A stretch of 64,000 bases of DNA from Paragorgia papillata (GCA_035771165.1 JAWNZC010000322.1:6124501-6188500); one strand, 5' to 3'; numbered from the stretch's first letter, positions 43,401 through 58,400 are shown. Translations and numbers: made by a program. Notes: generated from the sequence alone by a model not told the origin.

Positions 43401-46400
43401 ATGAATGAATCAATCAACCCCAGTTTTCTTTGTCTTTATAGAGATGTATATCTCCAATACATCCAAGAAAACTGGGGTTGATGAATTTGATCATTATAAA
43501 GTTACCAGTTGTATGTGTGAACTATTGGTACATAGTCAGCCTTTGTTACAGCCTTACTACTCAGTGGTCAGAGCATTGCACTAGAATCGCAAGGTCGTGG
43601 GTTAAATTCCTGCCGGAAGGCCTGTGTAGTTGCATTTTTCGCAACTGGTCCCGGTTTGGTCTTACAATGTATATATTCTACACTCGAATTTTCCTTCACC
43701 AAAAATCCCTAGAACATGCTATGTAATCAAGTGAAATGCCCAATATTACTTGTCATAAACCTAATTCTCTCCTGGCATTACCACCTTAATTATGTATACA
43801 GAACTCGCGATCAAGCTCTCTGCAACGGCCTCCGTGGCTCAGTGGTCAGAGCATTGCACTAGAATCGCAAGGTCGTGGGTTCAATTCCTGCCGGAAGGCC
43901 AGTGTAGTTGCATTTTTCGCAACTGGTCCCAGTTTGGTCTTACAATGTATATATTCTACACTCGAATTTTCCTTCACCAAAAATCCCTAGAACATGCTAT
44001 GTAATCGAGTGAAATGCCCAATATTACTTGTAATAAACCTACTTGTATAAAATATGCATTGTTTAGATGTTCATCAGTTGTGCTTTAAATTTTTAGTGAT
44101 GAGAAAGAGAAGAAGGTGAAAGATAAAAAGTCAACGAGTTCTGATGCACAGTCAAATGGGTCAAAGGGTCTGCCTCCAGGGAGTGGTCTGAGTCAAAATA
44201 AAAACACATTAGCCCATAATTCTTTGGGAACTCTCAATCTTCAAAGCCCAGTTATTAAGCTGGAAAAGAGCCCTATTCCTAATGGCGTGAACGCTATGTC
44301 AACTAATTCTACTGGTGGTGTTCCTATGGGTACTAGTTACAGTGAAAATGATGGTGATCTAAATAGCAATGGCAGTGCGTCGGTAACTTTACCTGAGGGA
44401 CTACCACCGTCTCTCATTTTGAACATTCAGAAGTTGATTGAGGCTGCGCGAAAGGCTGGTGGAGATGGAAAATGTAAATTTTTCAACATGGATGTCAACA
44501 GAATTCTATTACAGTAAGCAAACGTGGTTTAATTTTTCACAAAAGGAGGTTTAATAGTTGTAGATTTAACTTATCCAACACGAGTGAGTGTTCTTACTTT
44601 GATTTCTAAATATAACCAAGCTGATTTCGAATGATTATGGTGGGACAGTGAACTCGGGTGGAGAATAATATTAAGGTGTTACTCCAAGTGACGGATCATA
44701 CCGGAAGAGAAAACTCTACTTGGCCCGGCTGGGATTCGAACCCGCGACCTTCGGTTCAGCTGGGCCAAGTAGAGTTTTCTCTACGTGTCGGTAGTTTAAA
44801 AAAAAACTCGGCTTTGCATACTGCCTATTTATTGCTGAGCGTTCAACCTGTTGACTCAGGCCTTCACGTGGTGTTACCACTAATAAGTCTCGCATTGTTT
44901 CACTCAGGTGACTGGCTATCATATTGGGGTGCTGAAATAATGAATAAATTTACTTATGATTCATTTGGCTCACCAATATGGCCACCGTGTCATCAGTTCA
45001 AAATGATCTATATACAGTTACATATACATCTTAATCATGTTTCTTATAATAGTGTTTTCTAATTTCTAGAATTGAAACAGATTCTCGTAAACTCAATTGT
45101 AGATCTAGATCAGTAAGTGATATTTGTTGAATTATTTCACAGGTGTTGTGTAGTATATACTAAAAAATATAAATCATAAAAATATAATAATATAATATAA
45201 TATAATATCAATTATTATCAGAGGATGAGTTAAAATAAATGAAAAAAGAAATCAAGAGACAAGAATGGATTGTGGTGTATTTTTTTTATCTACTTTAGTT
45301 AACAAGGCGTTGCACCAACGTTGACCAACGTAGTCTTCTATAACGCTTGCTAAGTCTTCAGTAAAGTAAAACGTTAACGAGTTTTTTCAAGAAATGTATA
45401 AGCGTAAATACTAAAGTGAAACATTGATTCTTTAAGCTGACCCGATAGTCTGAATCATATGAAATAGGTATATCAATATACTAAATCATAAAAAGGTTTT
45501 TTTAATGCCTTTGCGTGGGATAATTCAAAAATTATCACCACCAATCCACAGTACCACCAAACACGTTGTCTGGAGGTTTGGCATATTAATGACGCCTATA
45601 CGCTCATTAGGGATTTTAATTTGATATTTGAAGCTAGTTTAATGACTTCTAAAACGCCCCAGTATTGCTAAAATGATTGTAGTGTCCGTATTGAAGTCAA
45701 TCTCAAGCAACAGTTCTCATCTTTTGGTGAGTTGACGTTGTCCTGAAGACGTGAAAATGCTCTAAGACTATGTGCACACGGTAACGTTTCCGAGCGTTTT
45801 CGTATTGTTTCAAGTAATAACTGATTGTTCTTGATTCCCTTGAGAACAGTAAACAATAGGAAAACGCTCGGAAACGTTACCGTGTCCACATAGCCTAAGT
45901 GGCGTTGTATGTATAAAGAACAAGGACGGTGTTGAGATTACTCTTGGGATTACAAATTATTAAGATCCACGACGCGGCAAGCTCGATGACGCGCCTTTAA
46001 AATAAAAGAATTCGTAATGAAACAAAGTGAATGAATAATTTGTAATCCCAAGAGTATATATAACGTCCTCGTTCTGTAAATAATTTACCGTGTCTTCTTT
46101 TAAAGGGCACATGACTCGAAAATTAAGTTTGTCTTATTGAAAAGAACATTTAAAATGATAAAATAACATCTTTTGCAGTTTTTGGTTTCCTTGCTTCGTT
46201 TTTGAGATATTCCAGCTTGTTTGATATGCAAATGACACAACTTTTTACGTCACATGTGCATAATGAGTTATCAGAAAAGGTTACATATCTTTGATATTAT
46301 GAAAACATGGGCTTAACTCAAAGGAAGCATGTGCGTGTTTCTATCCACACCACCAAACTTGTAGAATTCCAAGTGATTTCGTTTCACAATAGCAAAGATA

Positions 46401-49400
46401 TGTAACCTTTTCTCGGTAACTCGTAATACTCGTTATGCACATGTGACGTAGAAAGTTGTGTCATTTGCATATCAAACAAACTGGAATATCTCAAAAACGA
46501 AGCAAGGAAACCAAAAACTGCAAAAGATGTTATTTTAACATTTTAAATGTTCTTTTCAATAAGACAAACTTAATTTTCGAGTCATATGCCCTTTAAATGC
46601 ATTGCTTTGTAACGTTTTTAAGGCCGCGTCGTAGATCGTAAAGTAGGGACTTTAAGAACTAGGACGCGGCTAGCTCGACACGCGGCCTTAAAAACGTTAA
46701 AAAGCAATGCATTTAAAAGAAGACACGGTAAATTAACTGCCGTATTTCATGTTTAAGCTTGTTTAATGACTTTCAGGACGCTTCGGTTCTTGCTAAAACG
46801 GCTGCAGTGTCTGAGCTGAAGTCAACGTTAAGGAACAACTCTTACTTCTCAGCGTGTTCGCGTTGTTCTGAAGACGTAAAAATGCTGGGAGGCGTTGTTT
46901 AAGCCTGGTTTCCATATAGCCGTAAGAGCCGGCGGCATGGCTGCGGCAAGGGGCAATGGTCCAATCGCATGCAGCTTTTTATTGCTGGCTAATTCAACAC
47001 TGTCTATGATTGGACCATTGCCCCTTGCCGCAGCCATGCCGTCGGCTCTTACGGCTATATGGAAACCAGGCTTTAGAGAGCGAGGACGGTATTGATATAT
47101 ACTCTTGGGATTACAAATTATTCATTCACTTTGTTTTTATTAAGAATTATTTTGTTTTTAAGGCGCGTCATCGGGCTTGCCGCGTCGTGGATCTTATTAA
47201 AGTCCCTATTCCCTATTATTACATTGTGACGACGGCGTCTATTACCAGAAACCTTTTGCATCTTGTTGATAGATATAACGCCATCATCGGTTCTATTTAA
47301 AGTGCCTCTATGGCCTGTGGGATCTTTACATATTTAAATAACTTAGGTTAATAGAAAATGTTTCCCGAAATTTTTTCTCAAAAATATTAAATCCCCGCCC
47401 ATTAACAGCGCTTCAAAGTTGGTACCTCTATAACTGTGACCGTGCATTAAGGACATGGTGCGAGTTTACTCTGTGACGTCACGATCGGAACCGAACTTCT
47501 GACTATTTAGTGTGTTTTTGGTATTGCGTCTCTTAAACCTTTATTTAAGCAATGAAAACTTTAGATATATTCATCAATATGTTCCAAGATGGTTCGTCTG
47601 ACTCAGACTCGGTGGAAAAATTTTGGTGTTCCGACTGTGACGCAAATGTGACGTAAATCTATCAATTAGAGCCCAGGCCCAAGAAAACGGTCTAACTTTC
47701 AAAATGGCGCGATTTGGGCTGATTTGGCCAACTTCGGAACACTGTTAATGGGCGAGCATTTAATATTTTTGAGAAAAAATTTCGGGAAACATTTTCTTTT
47801 AACATAAGTTATTTAAATATGTAAAGATCCCACAGACCATAGAGGCACTTTAAGAGTATGAACTTATAGATACGTTAGATCATGAACAGTAACTTTTAAG
47901 CTTCAAAAACATCTACGTCGGCTGTGTAGCGTTAAACTATACTGGATACGTATCTTTTTACTATTCTATTTTTTTCCAGGCAGTGTATGACTATCTAGCC
48001 TTGTTCTTACCTTGTACAAAGGATACATTGCTAAAGCGAGCAAAAAATGTTTTTATGCAAGAGCAGGTGTGTGAAGTCATAGTCAATCGAGATATCGTCC
48101 GGAAACTCAGCTAAAGTCTTTGGTCTATCTTTTTGTTTGCCTTTATGCATTTTTGTGCACGTGTACGGTCACTGCACCCATTGTATTTTAGTATAATGAA
48201 CGAATTATCCAATAGCAACGTTTCAGTTCAATCACTCAACCGTGCTATTTAAATATTAATAAACCTAAAACAAAGGATGTGCACGGTGTAAGGTACGGTT
48301 CAACATAAAATCACAGCTCATTATAGGCGCTTTGAAGTTTGCCGAGTTTCCAGACCATATCTCGATTGACTATGGTGAAGTATACTTTATCATTAATTCA
48401 TTGTTGCATATGCTTTATTTGTTTTTTTCCTTTGTAAATTTCCATTTGTTTGTAGTAGGTTTAATAATTTTCTAAAAAGAAATCTTTTTACGTATTGGGC
48501 TTTTGTAAATTACGTCAGTCGCTATTTTGGGTGGTAACTTCAAAGTTTCGAATAATAAGAGATTATTACCGAATGCAAGGTCTCTACGTAAAAATATCAT
48601 ATACAATTACAATCACCGACAATTCATACCGATATTAATTTCCGACGTTTTATGTGCATGTTAAGGTAATTCCTCAGTAATTCTTCCAGAAGTGAAAAGT
48701 TGCTGAAACTTCCCAGTATTAAAGTTTATAATAAGTCCATAGTAAAATATACAAAAAAAATTCATAAAAGCACAGTTTATATATATACGGAGTGGAAAAA
48801 TATTTGATATTTTTTAGATGCACTTATATATGAACTATTTAGTGGCAACAAATAATGGAAGAAAATTTGACAAAAATAATATTACAATTGACAAACCGAT
48901 TTTTGCGATATAAGAATGTCCACATTCTTTCTTGGTACATGTTTTTTTGAAGCCGTATAAGAACGAGAAACGTGCGATATTTCAAATTCTCGAAGTGATT
49001 TTTTCTCAAATTCATATGCTGTATAGAACTGGTGGAGGAAATTAATAATTGAAAAAAAAGAAAGTGGAGATCACCGAGTGTCTTCGTGAGCTACACAAGG
49101 TTGAATCTTGAACATGGAGCATTTCCCTATCATTTCATCTATATACGAAACCACGCAACAAACTTTTAATTTTTTTCAAAAACCAAAAATTAAGTTAGTA
49201 TCTTCTTGTCAAAGTTATTAGCTGATTTAGCCTCCTTAGTGACATTTTTATGTGTTTTCGTCACTAACACTTGGATACATCTTGAATTAGTATTGCAGAA
49301 TTATGCGCAGAAGAAAAAGCGCAATGCAGAACTGAGGAATTACCTTAAATAAAAATATTAAACTACAATCAGTGACAAAATACCTTGGGACACCTCGCAT

Positions 49401-52400
49401 TGTTGGTACTTACCTAATATTACTTTCAATTTTTCTCGTAATAAAGTGTATCCCTCCCCCTCCCTCCCTATTCAATGTTGAATTTAAAGTAAGGAAGTCA
49501 GTAAACGTTGAAACGAACGCCTAAATAATCACCAACATTGAACAGGGGCCCCGGGGAGATATTTAGAGTGGAAATATTGTTTTTTTAGGTTGAAGTGTCC
49601 CAACTGAAGTGAACACTTTTGTCACTGATTGTCTGCGAAAATATTCTTAGTTTATAAAATAAACCTAGTTACCTAGTGAGTTATTTTTGTTAAAAATAGT
49701 TATATTTGACAAAGACGTTCAAAATTTATTGTTAACAAAATTGTTATGCGCATTGTCGAGCCATTAATAGGCGCTTTTTGTTGTTTTGAAGTCAGTTAAT
49801 TGCTCAAGGCGTCTTTGCACGTATTATTGCAAACATATTTCGGTTAAGATATGTGCGTTATCAGCAATGCAATTAAAAATGCTCTATTTACCTAAAACGA
49901 AGTTTAAGTGATAGTTAAAATATTCGCGGCCGATCTTTATGGGCATCTACAATGGCTCGCCGGATATCTTACTTATCAAATTCTAAATGTAAATGATGAA
50001 CACTTTGTTTAAGAGTCGTAGGAAAGGTTAGATAAGATCATTTACAGTCACTGAAAAGTTGAATTTGAGGCACTAGTGCCTATTAACTTTGATGAAACAT
50101 TGATGTTTTATTAATCAATGTTTTATCCGTAGTTAAAGATGCTGATTAAACATTCATTTCTATTGAATTTTCTTCATGAACTATTAATGAATTTGATAAA
50201 TATATTTACAATCACTCGACTGCGCATTTATTTAAGTATGCGTAGAGTATAACTTGTGCAGTATCACTCTTCAATTAACGGGCGTCGCGTAAAACGAGAA
50301 TTTAAACGCGTTTGTCTTTTATAGGTTGAAGTGTCCCAACACTTTTGTCACTGATTGTAGTTAGAATGATTATCTTCAAAGCTCTGGAACGATCGCTTTT
50401 ATGCGCGACATATATTTTTGTATGCTAATTGTCGTATATACATTATATATAAAGTACTAAAACCTAAACCAGATTTAGCTTAGGCTTCGTTTATATATCA
50501 GTCCAAATCATTTGTTTTATGTTACAATATGATTCTTTTTTACAGGTGGGTAGATTACGAGAGCCATTAATCAAACTTAGGCACGGTAAGTACTTTGTGG
50601 TAGATTCATTTATTCCGAACAGCTCTATAGTTTCTTTTTTGGAGTGTTTACAGAAATATTTTATAAAGTACAAGTAACCCAAATAAATAATAATCTTTTT
50701 TTCTATTACTGAGTATTCAAACGTTCTGCCAAAATGACTCTTTAAAATTCTCTCGTAAATTATGAGGGGCTATGCCCTCGGCCACTTTCTTTTAACAATC
50801 CTAGATTCGCCCTGCCTGTGGTAGTTTTAATTGGCTATGCAATGTGAGCAATGACGTCACACGTTGTATGTGGAAGAAAACGGAGAATCAGTCATATATT
50901 TGGATTGGTTGAACTACACGAAACCGCACATTGCAGATGTAATCAGACCATACCCCAAGGAAAATTCCCAACGTTTGATTCAGTTTAGTCAAACCAACCT
51001 AAAGATATGACCGATTTTCCGTTTTCTCCCACATAAAACGTGGCTCAACTGCATAGCCACTAACTCAAGAATGGGATAAGATTTGAAAGGCATGTAAAAG
51101 CCATTTTTCATTATCTTAGGTGTTCTTCCAAATACAATCTTAAAAAACTGAAGTGAAATTTCGTTTCATAGATACTTTAATAGAGAGCTAGTAACTAATT
51201 ACTTGGGTGACACCTGTGCTAATTAGTCGCGACTGTTGTCGAGTCTATGATAGCAATAAAGTAGTAATACAATGCAGTAAATAGTAAGTTCAAGTGATAT
51301 ATATGGTTATTATAAAGAGACAACCAGAGGAAACCGATATTCAAGAGTTAGATCTGATGCAGACCAATGCATGCATGCAGGTGTCCACCCAAATATATTT
51401 AATTTAAACTAAGTAGTCTGGCGGTACTAATAAATTGTGATGTACTTTATCCTCATTCCATTGCCCATGCTTCTATTTAGCTGTTGAAGTTGCTATGCCC
51501 AACCAAGTGAAACATTACGAAGAAGAAATGGCTAAACTTTCCGAGGACCAAGCTGCACAAAGGTTTGTATAAGTGTATTAAGCGCACTCTTTATTGGAGG
51601 TACCTGAGCTTGATGAAACCATGAATTGCCTTTTCTTTTTACCTAGTAGCCACAAACCTTGTTCTGATGCAGCAACTAAAAATGGAGAGAAAAAGGTAAT
51701 TTCCCAATTAACTAATTAAATCATCAAATAATTTCCTAACGCAGCCAGGTAGAGAATCAGACATAGTTTCGCGCTAATCTGATTGTAACATAAAGTTATT
51801 GTCCAACACTCGAACGTTTTGCTCTGTAATCTGTATATGGACATGCAGGGCAGTAACGTTGGGTAAGGCCAGTCTACTATTACAAGGTGAAATAAAAGTA
51901 GCGTGCTGCGTAGGCAGTGTAGAAACAACAATCGAAATATAGTAACTTAGGTTAGATATACTAGAGAACGTAGGAATATAACGTTTCGAGCGAAGGCCCT
52001 TCGTCAGAGAGAAACGTCGAAGGGCCTTCGCTCGAAACGTTAGATTCCTACGTTCTCTGTTTCAGCAGTATATCTAACCTAAGTTACTATATTTCAACTA
52101 CTATTACAAGGGCTAGTTGCGTTTTTCTGTTAACGATTTATGAGCACAAAGAAAACGTTTATCATAACTAAATACATTCTTTGAGATCAGGATTTTATGA
52201 AATGTCAGTCAAGTAAAAAGGTATAATTAAATCCAAAATGGCTTTGTAGTTAGGATGATTCATAATAAGGGCCTATCTTAGAGCTTGATGAATGATAAAT
52301 TAAATTTCAAGGATATCTGCCGCACGAAAAGTGTATATTTCACGATGTTTGTTAAAAATGTACCAGGCAGTATTGAAAAAATTAGTGCCGAACTCGTAAA

Positions 52401-55400
52401 ATCTGTGACGGGTGGTACCTCCCGGCGCCGCCCAACGTCGCCACACTTGGGTAAGAGCACTGCACTGGCATTGCGGGTTCAATTCCAGCCGGAATTCCTT
52501 GATATTGAGACTTGAGACATACCGTAGAGTTCGTAGGGGCCGCTACTTTCGGGGGGGAACGCTACTTTCGGGGGGGGGCGCTACTTTCGGGGGGCGTTAT
52601 TTTCCGATGGTTAAAAAGTGTTAGTATAAGACAGCTAGACAAAAGACAACATTTGATTGAGAAGTTACTTTTATCTTTCTTAGTTCTTATACGTTAGTTC
52701 CATTAATTTAGATAGTATCTTGGAAAGTTTGCACCATGTTTGTAATAAAAGTGTTAACCACTGAGTCGTTACTTTCTTTTGTGCACGCGTTACATGCATA
52801 CATACATGCACGTGTCTATAGAAATCATGTCAGTGCATAACTGCTTGTGGGTACCTGTTTCACATAATCGCATTACTTTTGGGTAGCCGTTACTTTCGGA
52901 AATTTGCCGTTACTTTCGGATAGCCGCCACTTTGGGAACTCTATGGTACTGGTCTCGGTTTAGTCTGATAATCTATATATTCCAACACTCGAAATTCATG
53001 AGAATATCTTTGTTGGGGTGAAATTGACTTCTTGAAATAAAATCAACTCTTAGTTCTTCTTACCGCCAACGTGGATATCACACTTAGCATGCATGATTCT
53101 TCGTTATACGCATTTATTTTTCTTCTATATAAGAGGTTTTTCATATTTACTTTCATATTTACTTTACTAAAGGATGAACCAGGCGTTAAAGTTCTTGAAG
53201 TTGATGGGGAAAATGATAAAGCTGAAGAAGCTACAACACCTACAGATGTAAATGTAAGATGTTTGTGTATTAGATGTTTGGTAATAAATAACTTTATATT
53301 TCTTTTGGTGGACGTTCAAGGTCAAATTTTAAGAAAATATTTGTGAGCCCAGACTGAGATCAAACCTACAACTTCCTCGGACTCTGAAACATTTTTACAG
53401 TGTATTCTAGTAGCATGATCTAATTACACTGTTACGTTTTATTACAGTATACTACTTTTTACAATTGCGGGATTTCTTTTACGTGACATGGCAATGACAG
53501 GATTCGTACTACTATGAAAATCCAATTTTTAATATTTCTATAAAATTGAAGAGTAACGCTGCAAATAAGTATAATAGATAAGTATATAAAAAATGAATAT
53601 AAACTCGCGTATCTGACATCATGTGATCAAAGTGGACTATAATTCTTTCCGGTATGCAGAGTAACGGCCGTTGCTATTTTTGAACAACTTCACTCACAGG
53701 TGACAAATATGGTGGGACTAAACTTAGAAAGTTTATTTGAACACAACATTGTTACATTAGGGCCATTTAAACGGAGAAAAAATATGGTGGGACTAAACTT
53801 AGAAAGTTTATTTGAACACAACATTGTTACATTAGGCCATTTAAACGAAGAAAATAAGTCGCGACTTAATTAAGACACGCCCTATTTAAGTCGCGAACAC
53901 ACTCGTATAAACGGTCAATTTCTAATAAGTCGCGACTTATTTTGGACTAGCTTTCAACCCTGTTCTTATTTTAGTCGCGACTTACTTTGGTCACGAACAA
54001 ATTGACCATTTATACGGGCGGTTACGGGCCTATACGAGTGTGTTCGCGACTTAAATAGGACGCGTCTTAATTAAGTCGCGACTTATTTTCGCCCGTTTAA
54101 ATGTCTACTTGTATTAACTCGAAGACAATTATGTTGCTTTGTAGCAATTTTGTATTATCGCATGTCTTCTAAAAGAGATGAGTTTCTTTACGTATTTTTT
54201 AATTGGATTAAGGCGTTATTCTCCAGCAGGAAACCTAGAGACTTGGGTCTTTGGCGAGGACGACGTCCAACTATATCAATAGTGAAAAATTGTAATTTTT
54301 AGTGAAAAATTGTAAATTTTTAGGCGCCTACAACACCAGTTGAAGAGAAAGGAAAGCGAACAATTGTACCCAAACGATTTGTTTGGAAGGAGGATATCAG
54401 GTTTGGACATTTTTTCTTGAACGGCCTTCCAGCGATGCTAATTTGTAATTGCTAAGCTTGCAACAACTATTCTTCAGGTTAATACACTGCGTAATAATTT
54501 TAAGCGCCACCATATTTAATAGACAAGATTCAGTCATCGCTCTCGTGCGTGGCCGATCAGTTTTAAAGTTTTTCTTTATACAGGAATTTGCTTTGTGATG
54601 TTGTGAAGATTAAAGTAGAACTTTATCTTATGTCCAAAAGCAGAAGCACTACGGCTGAAGAAGCGCTAAAGGTACTCCTAAGTGTTTTTCTCTATAATTT
54701 GTGTAACAAAATCGCTCAAAATTAGTCGCGTTTACATGGGAATTTGCTTGCTCTTTGAAAATCGTCGGCCTAGCGTGCATGCATACATTAATTTCTGTCC
54801 ACTGTCCAGCCCGCTTAAAAAACTGTTGACTTGAGCATGCGCAATTTTGGAGGAGTAAACACAAAGAGGGTAACGGTGCTAATGCAATTTCGCACGTCAG
54901 TCTAAAACCGCATTAGCGCCGAAGATAACTACATTTCACTAATCTTGGATAGTCCGTAGCAAGATCTCGGTGGTGGAATCCCGCATAGGACAGCTGTCCC
55001 TGCTCTTTTGTAACCAAAAACAAATGTACAAATGAAACGACTGACAGGCGAGATCTAGGCAAAAAGTTGCGTCGACTTGCTATTTTCCGAAATTTAACAA
55101 TACAATCTTGTATTTAATGCTTTGCAATTCTTTAAATCAGGGTTTCCTTGAAACGGAAGTTCGTCCTATTTGGCCCAAAGGTTGGATGACAACAAGGTAA
55201 TGCAGTTAACTGCAAAATTTTGTAATTTCTTTCCCAGTTATTCATTCATTCCATAATCCATTCATTCATTCATTCCATTTCATTCCAGTCTTTTCCATTA
55301 TATTCCTGTCTTTTCCATTATATTCCTTTCCATTCCATTCTATTTCATTCCACTCCATTCTATTCCATTCCATTATATTCCATTCTATTCCATTCCACTC

Positions 55401-58400
55401 TATGCCATTCTATTCCTTTCTATTCCATTCCACTCCATTCCATTCCACTCTATTCTATTCTATTCCACTCTATTCCCACTCTATTCCCACTCTATTCCAC
55501 TCTATTCCCACTCTATTCCACTCTATTCCCACTCTATTCCCACTCTATTCCACTCTATTCCCACTCTATTCCCACTCTATTCCACTCTACTCCACTCTAC
55601 TCCACTCTACTCCATTCTACTCTATTATATTCTACTCCACTCTATTCCCACTCTATTCCACTCTATTCCACTCTATTCCCACTCTATTCCACTCTATTCC
55701 ACTCTATTCCCACTCTATTCCACTCTACTCCACTCTACTCCATTCTACTCTATTCTATTCTACTCTACTCCACTCCACTCCACTCCATTCTATTCCATCC
55801 TTTCCCAAGTCCATTCACTCACTCACTCACTCACTATGTATATATTTTTCCAGGATTCTTTACAGGGAAAGTAAACACGCCCATGCCAAAGTGACAAGTA
55901 CTGTGTAAGTCAAATTCCATTTTTGCAAATGTGTTTACGATTGTAATATTTTATAATATTATGCCATACCTACCTCGTATCCAGGCGCGATTGGAAACGG
56001 GAGCGCGCAAGGAGCAATGGGATTGAAAATACCCTCTTTCGATCAGCCCCTTTGCGCGATACCCTTCTCCCCCCAAAAAAACGCCTGGCTACGAGGCAGA
56101 TGCTATACGGCTTTAATCTGGTTAGCTACTCTACTCGCTATCTATTTAACAATTAGATTATGAGCTCCAAATTTTGCGGTGATAAATTTCATAGAAATTG
56201 AAAGCGAGTAATCTATTAAGCTATTTCATAATCTCGACTGCGCTCAAGATAACGCGTTCAGCGTCGGGATAAAACTTATTTCAATTCATGCTGAGGAATT
56301 CAGTATAACAAATTCAGAAATGTAAATGAAAATGAATCCTCTGGCCTTGATGTTATGAATTGAAATAAGTTTAATCCCGACGCAGAACGCGTCATTTTGA
56401 TGCGCAGTCGAGACTATGAACTACCTTAACTGTTCTGAATTATATCCAAACGTGAAACATAGTCATCGTTTACAGTCATTTGCAACTCACTTTTCAAATC
56501 TTCGCAAGTTCGTTCGGACGTTCGTAGTTCGTTTTGGACTCTTCATTTGATTGGTTGGTTGCTTGGTTCTTAGCAGCCAATCAAATGCGTAGTTCAAAAC
56601 GAACTTTGAACTTCCCAACGAACTTGCGAACTTCGGAACGAACTTCCGAAGATTTGGGTGAAAAGTGAGTTGCAAATTACTGTAACTGAAAACAAACACC
56701 ATTTTATTGTGTTACGCTTCAGGACCGAAAAAGATGGCGACTTGTACATTTAACCACAATCCTTTGCGTGCAGTAAATATTGTTTCTTGCAGAATTATTG
56801 GAAGATATGGTTTTAAAACGATCAACTTTCGTAGGAAAGAAATTCTTGCTTACGTAATCCACCTTAGCATGATAAACAATGTTTAGTTGTTATTTGAGCT
56901 GATTTGAGGTCGCATTCAATTGAGTCTGTATTTCGCGGACGCAATTTTCTGTCTCGTAAACGGTCAACGTCAACCCAATGCCCTGGCTTTTCCAAGTGTA
57001 CCCAGTACCTCTTATACCCTGACTTAATCTAGTCGGATCAACAAACCAGACACTGAAAACTATAATTTTTGTTCTTTAGGGTTTTTCCCTAGCTTTAAAG
57101 TGCATATAAAACCTCCACAGTTTTTAGTTCCCTGTTTAGAGAGCGGAAAAACAGTTGTAAAGTTATTTTACAGTTTTTGATCTGGCTGTTTTGTTTCCGA
57201 GATATATCTCTTTGAACATTGGCAAAAAGTCCTATTCGCTGGAAATTGCCGCAAATGCTATTTGGTCAATATTGGGACTGGTAACTACTGATGTGACGTC
57301 ATTTCCTCATTAATGCCATTGTTGACAATGGAAAACTGTGGAGGGTTTATGTGCACTTTAACCGCAAACCTCGATTATCTATGACACCTAACCCAGTTCA
57401 CCGCCTAGCTTACTGTATATGCTAACCCGACGCACTAGCAAGTTTACCGCCTGACGGGTTTTACAAAGAAAAATAAAAAAATAAAAGTTTAAGTACAAAG
57501 AAAAAAATGTTCAAAAATATAAAGTTCGACCGTGCCAGGGTTCGAACTCCCTGCTACCGAACGATAATTTTCGATACTAACCACTACAGTAGGAGCAGGC
57601 TCGGGTGATTCTTTTTAAAAACAATATTTAACATACTACCAAGTGACTGGGTTAAGGCCCGCTTACACAGGCGATTTGTGCTGCGATTTTTTCACGCTGA
57701 CGCATGCGATTGAATAGATGACTCACCAAAGTATCGAACCCACTGACCTCTATATATAACTGGACTGCGGGTGCTGCCCAAAAATGCGTGACCATTTTCA
57801 GATTCAAAATGGCGGTCCTTCTGCAACCTCGTACCGAGGGCCATTTGTAGGGAACTGGGCCAAGATGGCGAATAAAACAAAATGGCGGGAACAAATGACC
57901 CTGGTGGAGGCTAGTTCAAAATGCGCAGTATATTGCGCATTTTATTAACTAGAACTCAGTTCTTTACACAGTAATTATACCTAATTACACCTAATTATTG
58001 CATGGTTTAAAATATAATTTCCCATGCCGTGTGCAGGAACAACCGACAAGGTCAAAATACAATTCAAAAGAAAAATACAAAATCAAACCGTCTGATTTAC
58101 GCCATAAGCTCTTGACCAATCAGAGGCTGAGATAGCCTGGTCTCCACCAGGGCCATTTGTTCCCGCCATCTTTGCCCAGTTCCCTACAAATGGCCCTGGT
58201 TACGAGGTTGGTCCTTCTGCTAATGGTAGCGACCACTGACATGTATTTATCGCAACTTCGTTAATATTGTTTTCGATATTTTATATGTAAATGTATGGCG
58301 ATTTTACATGCATGGTTGGTCATTGTTAATTGTGGAACCAAAACTGAAAAGCGTACTGAATTATTTGTCTGACCAAATAGGAATATCAGTAGAACACGAT

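Noticed and set aside
43826..43900. Functional tRNA-Ser gene
   Set aside because: The anticodon would be AGA but the long variable arm of tRNA-Ser is missing, and the same sequence with a SINE tail occurs twice within 300 bases.
55402..55908. 168-aa frame rich in YSIPLYS
   Set aside because: Only its last 16 codons are a real exon (55854-55904); the rest is the intronic (CTATTCC)n array.
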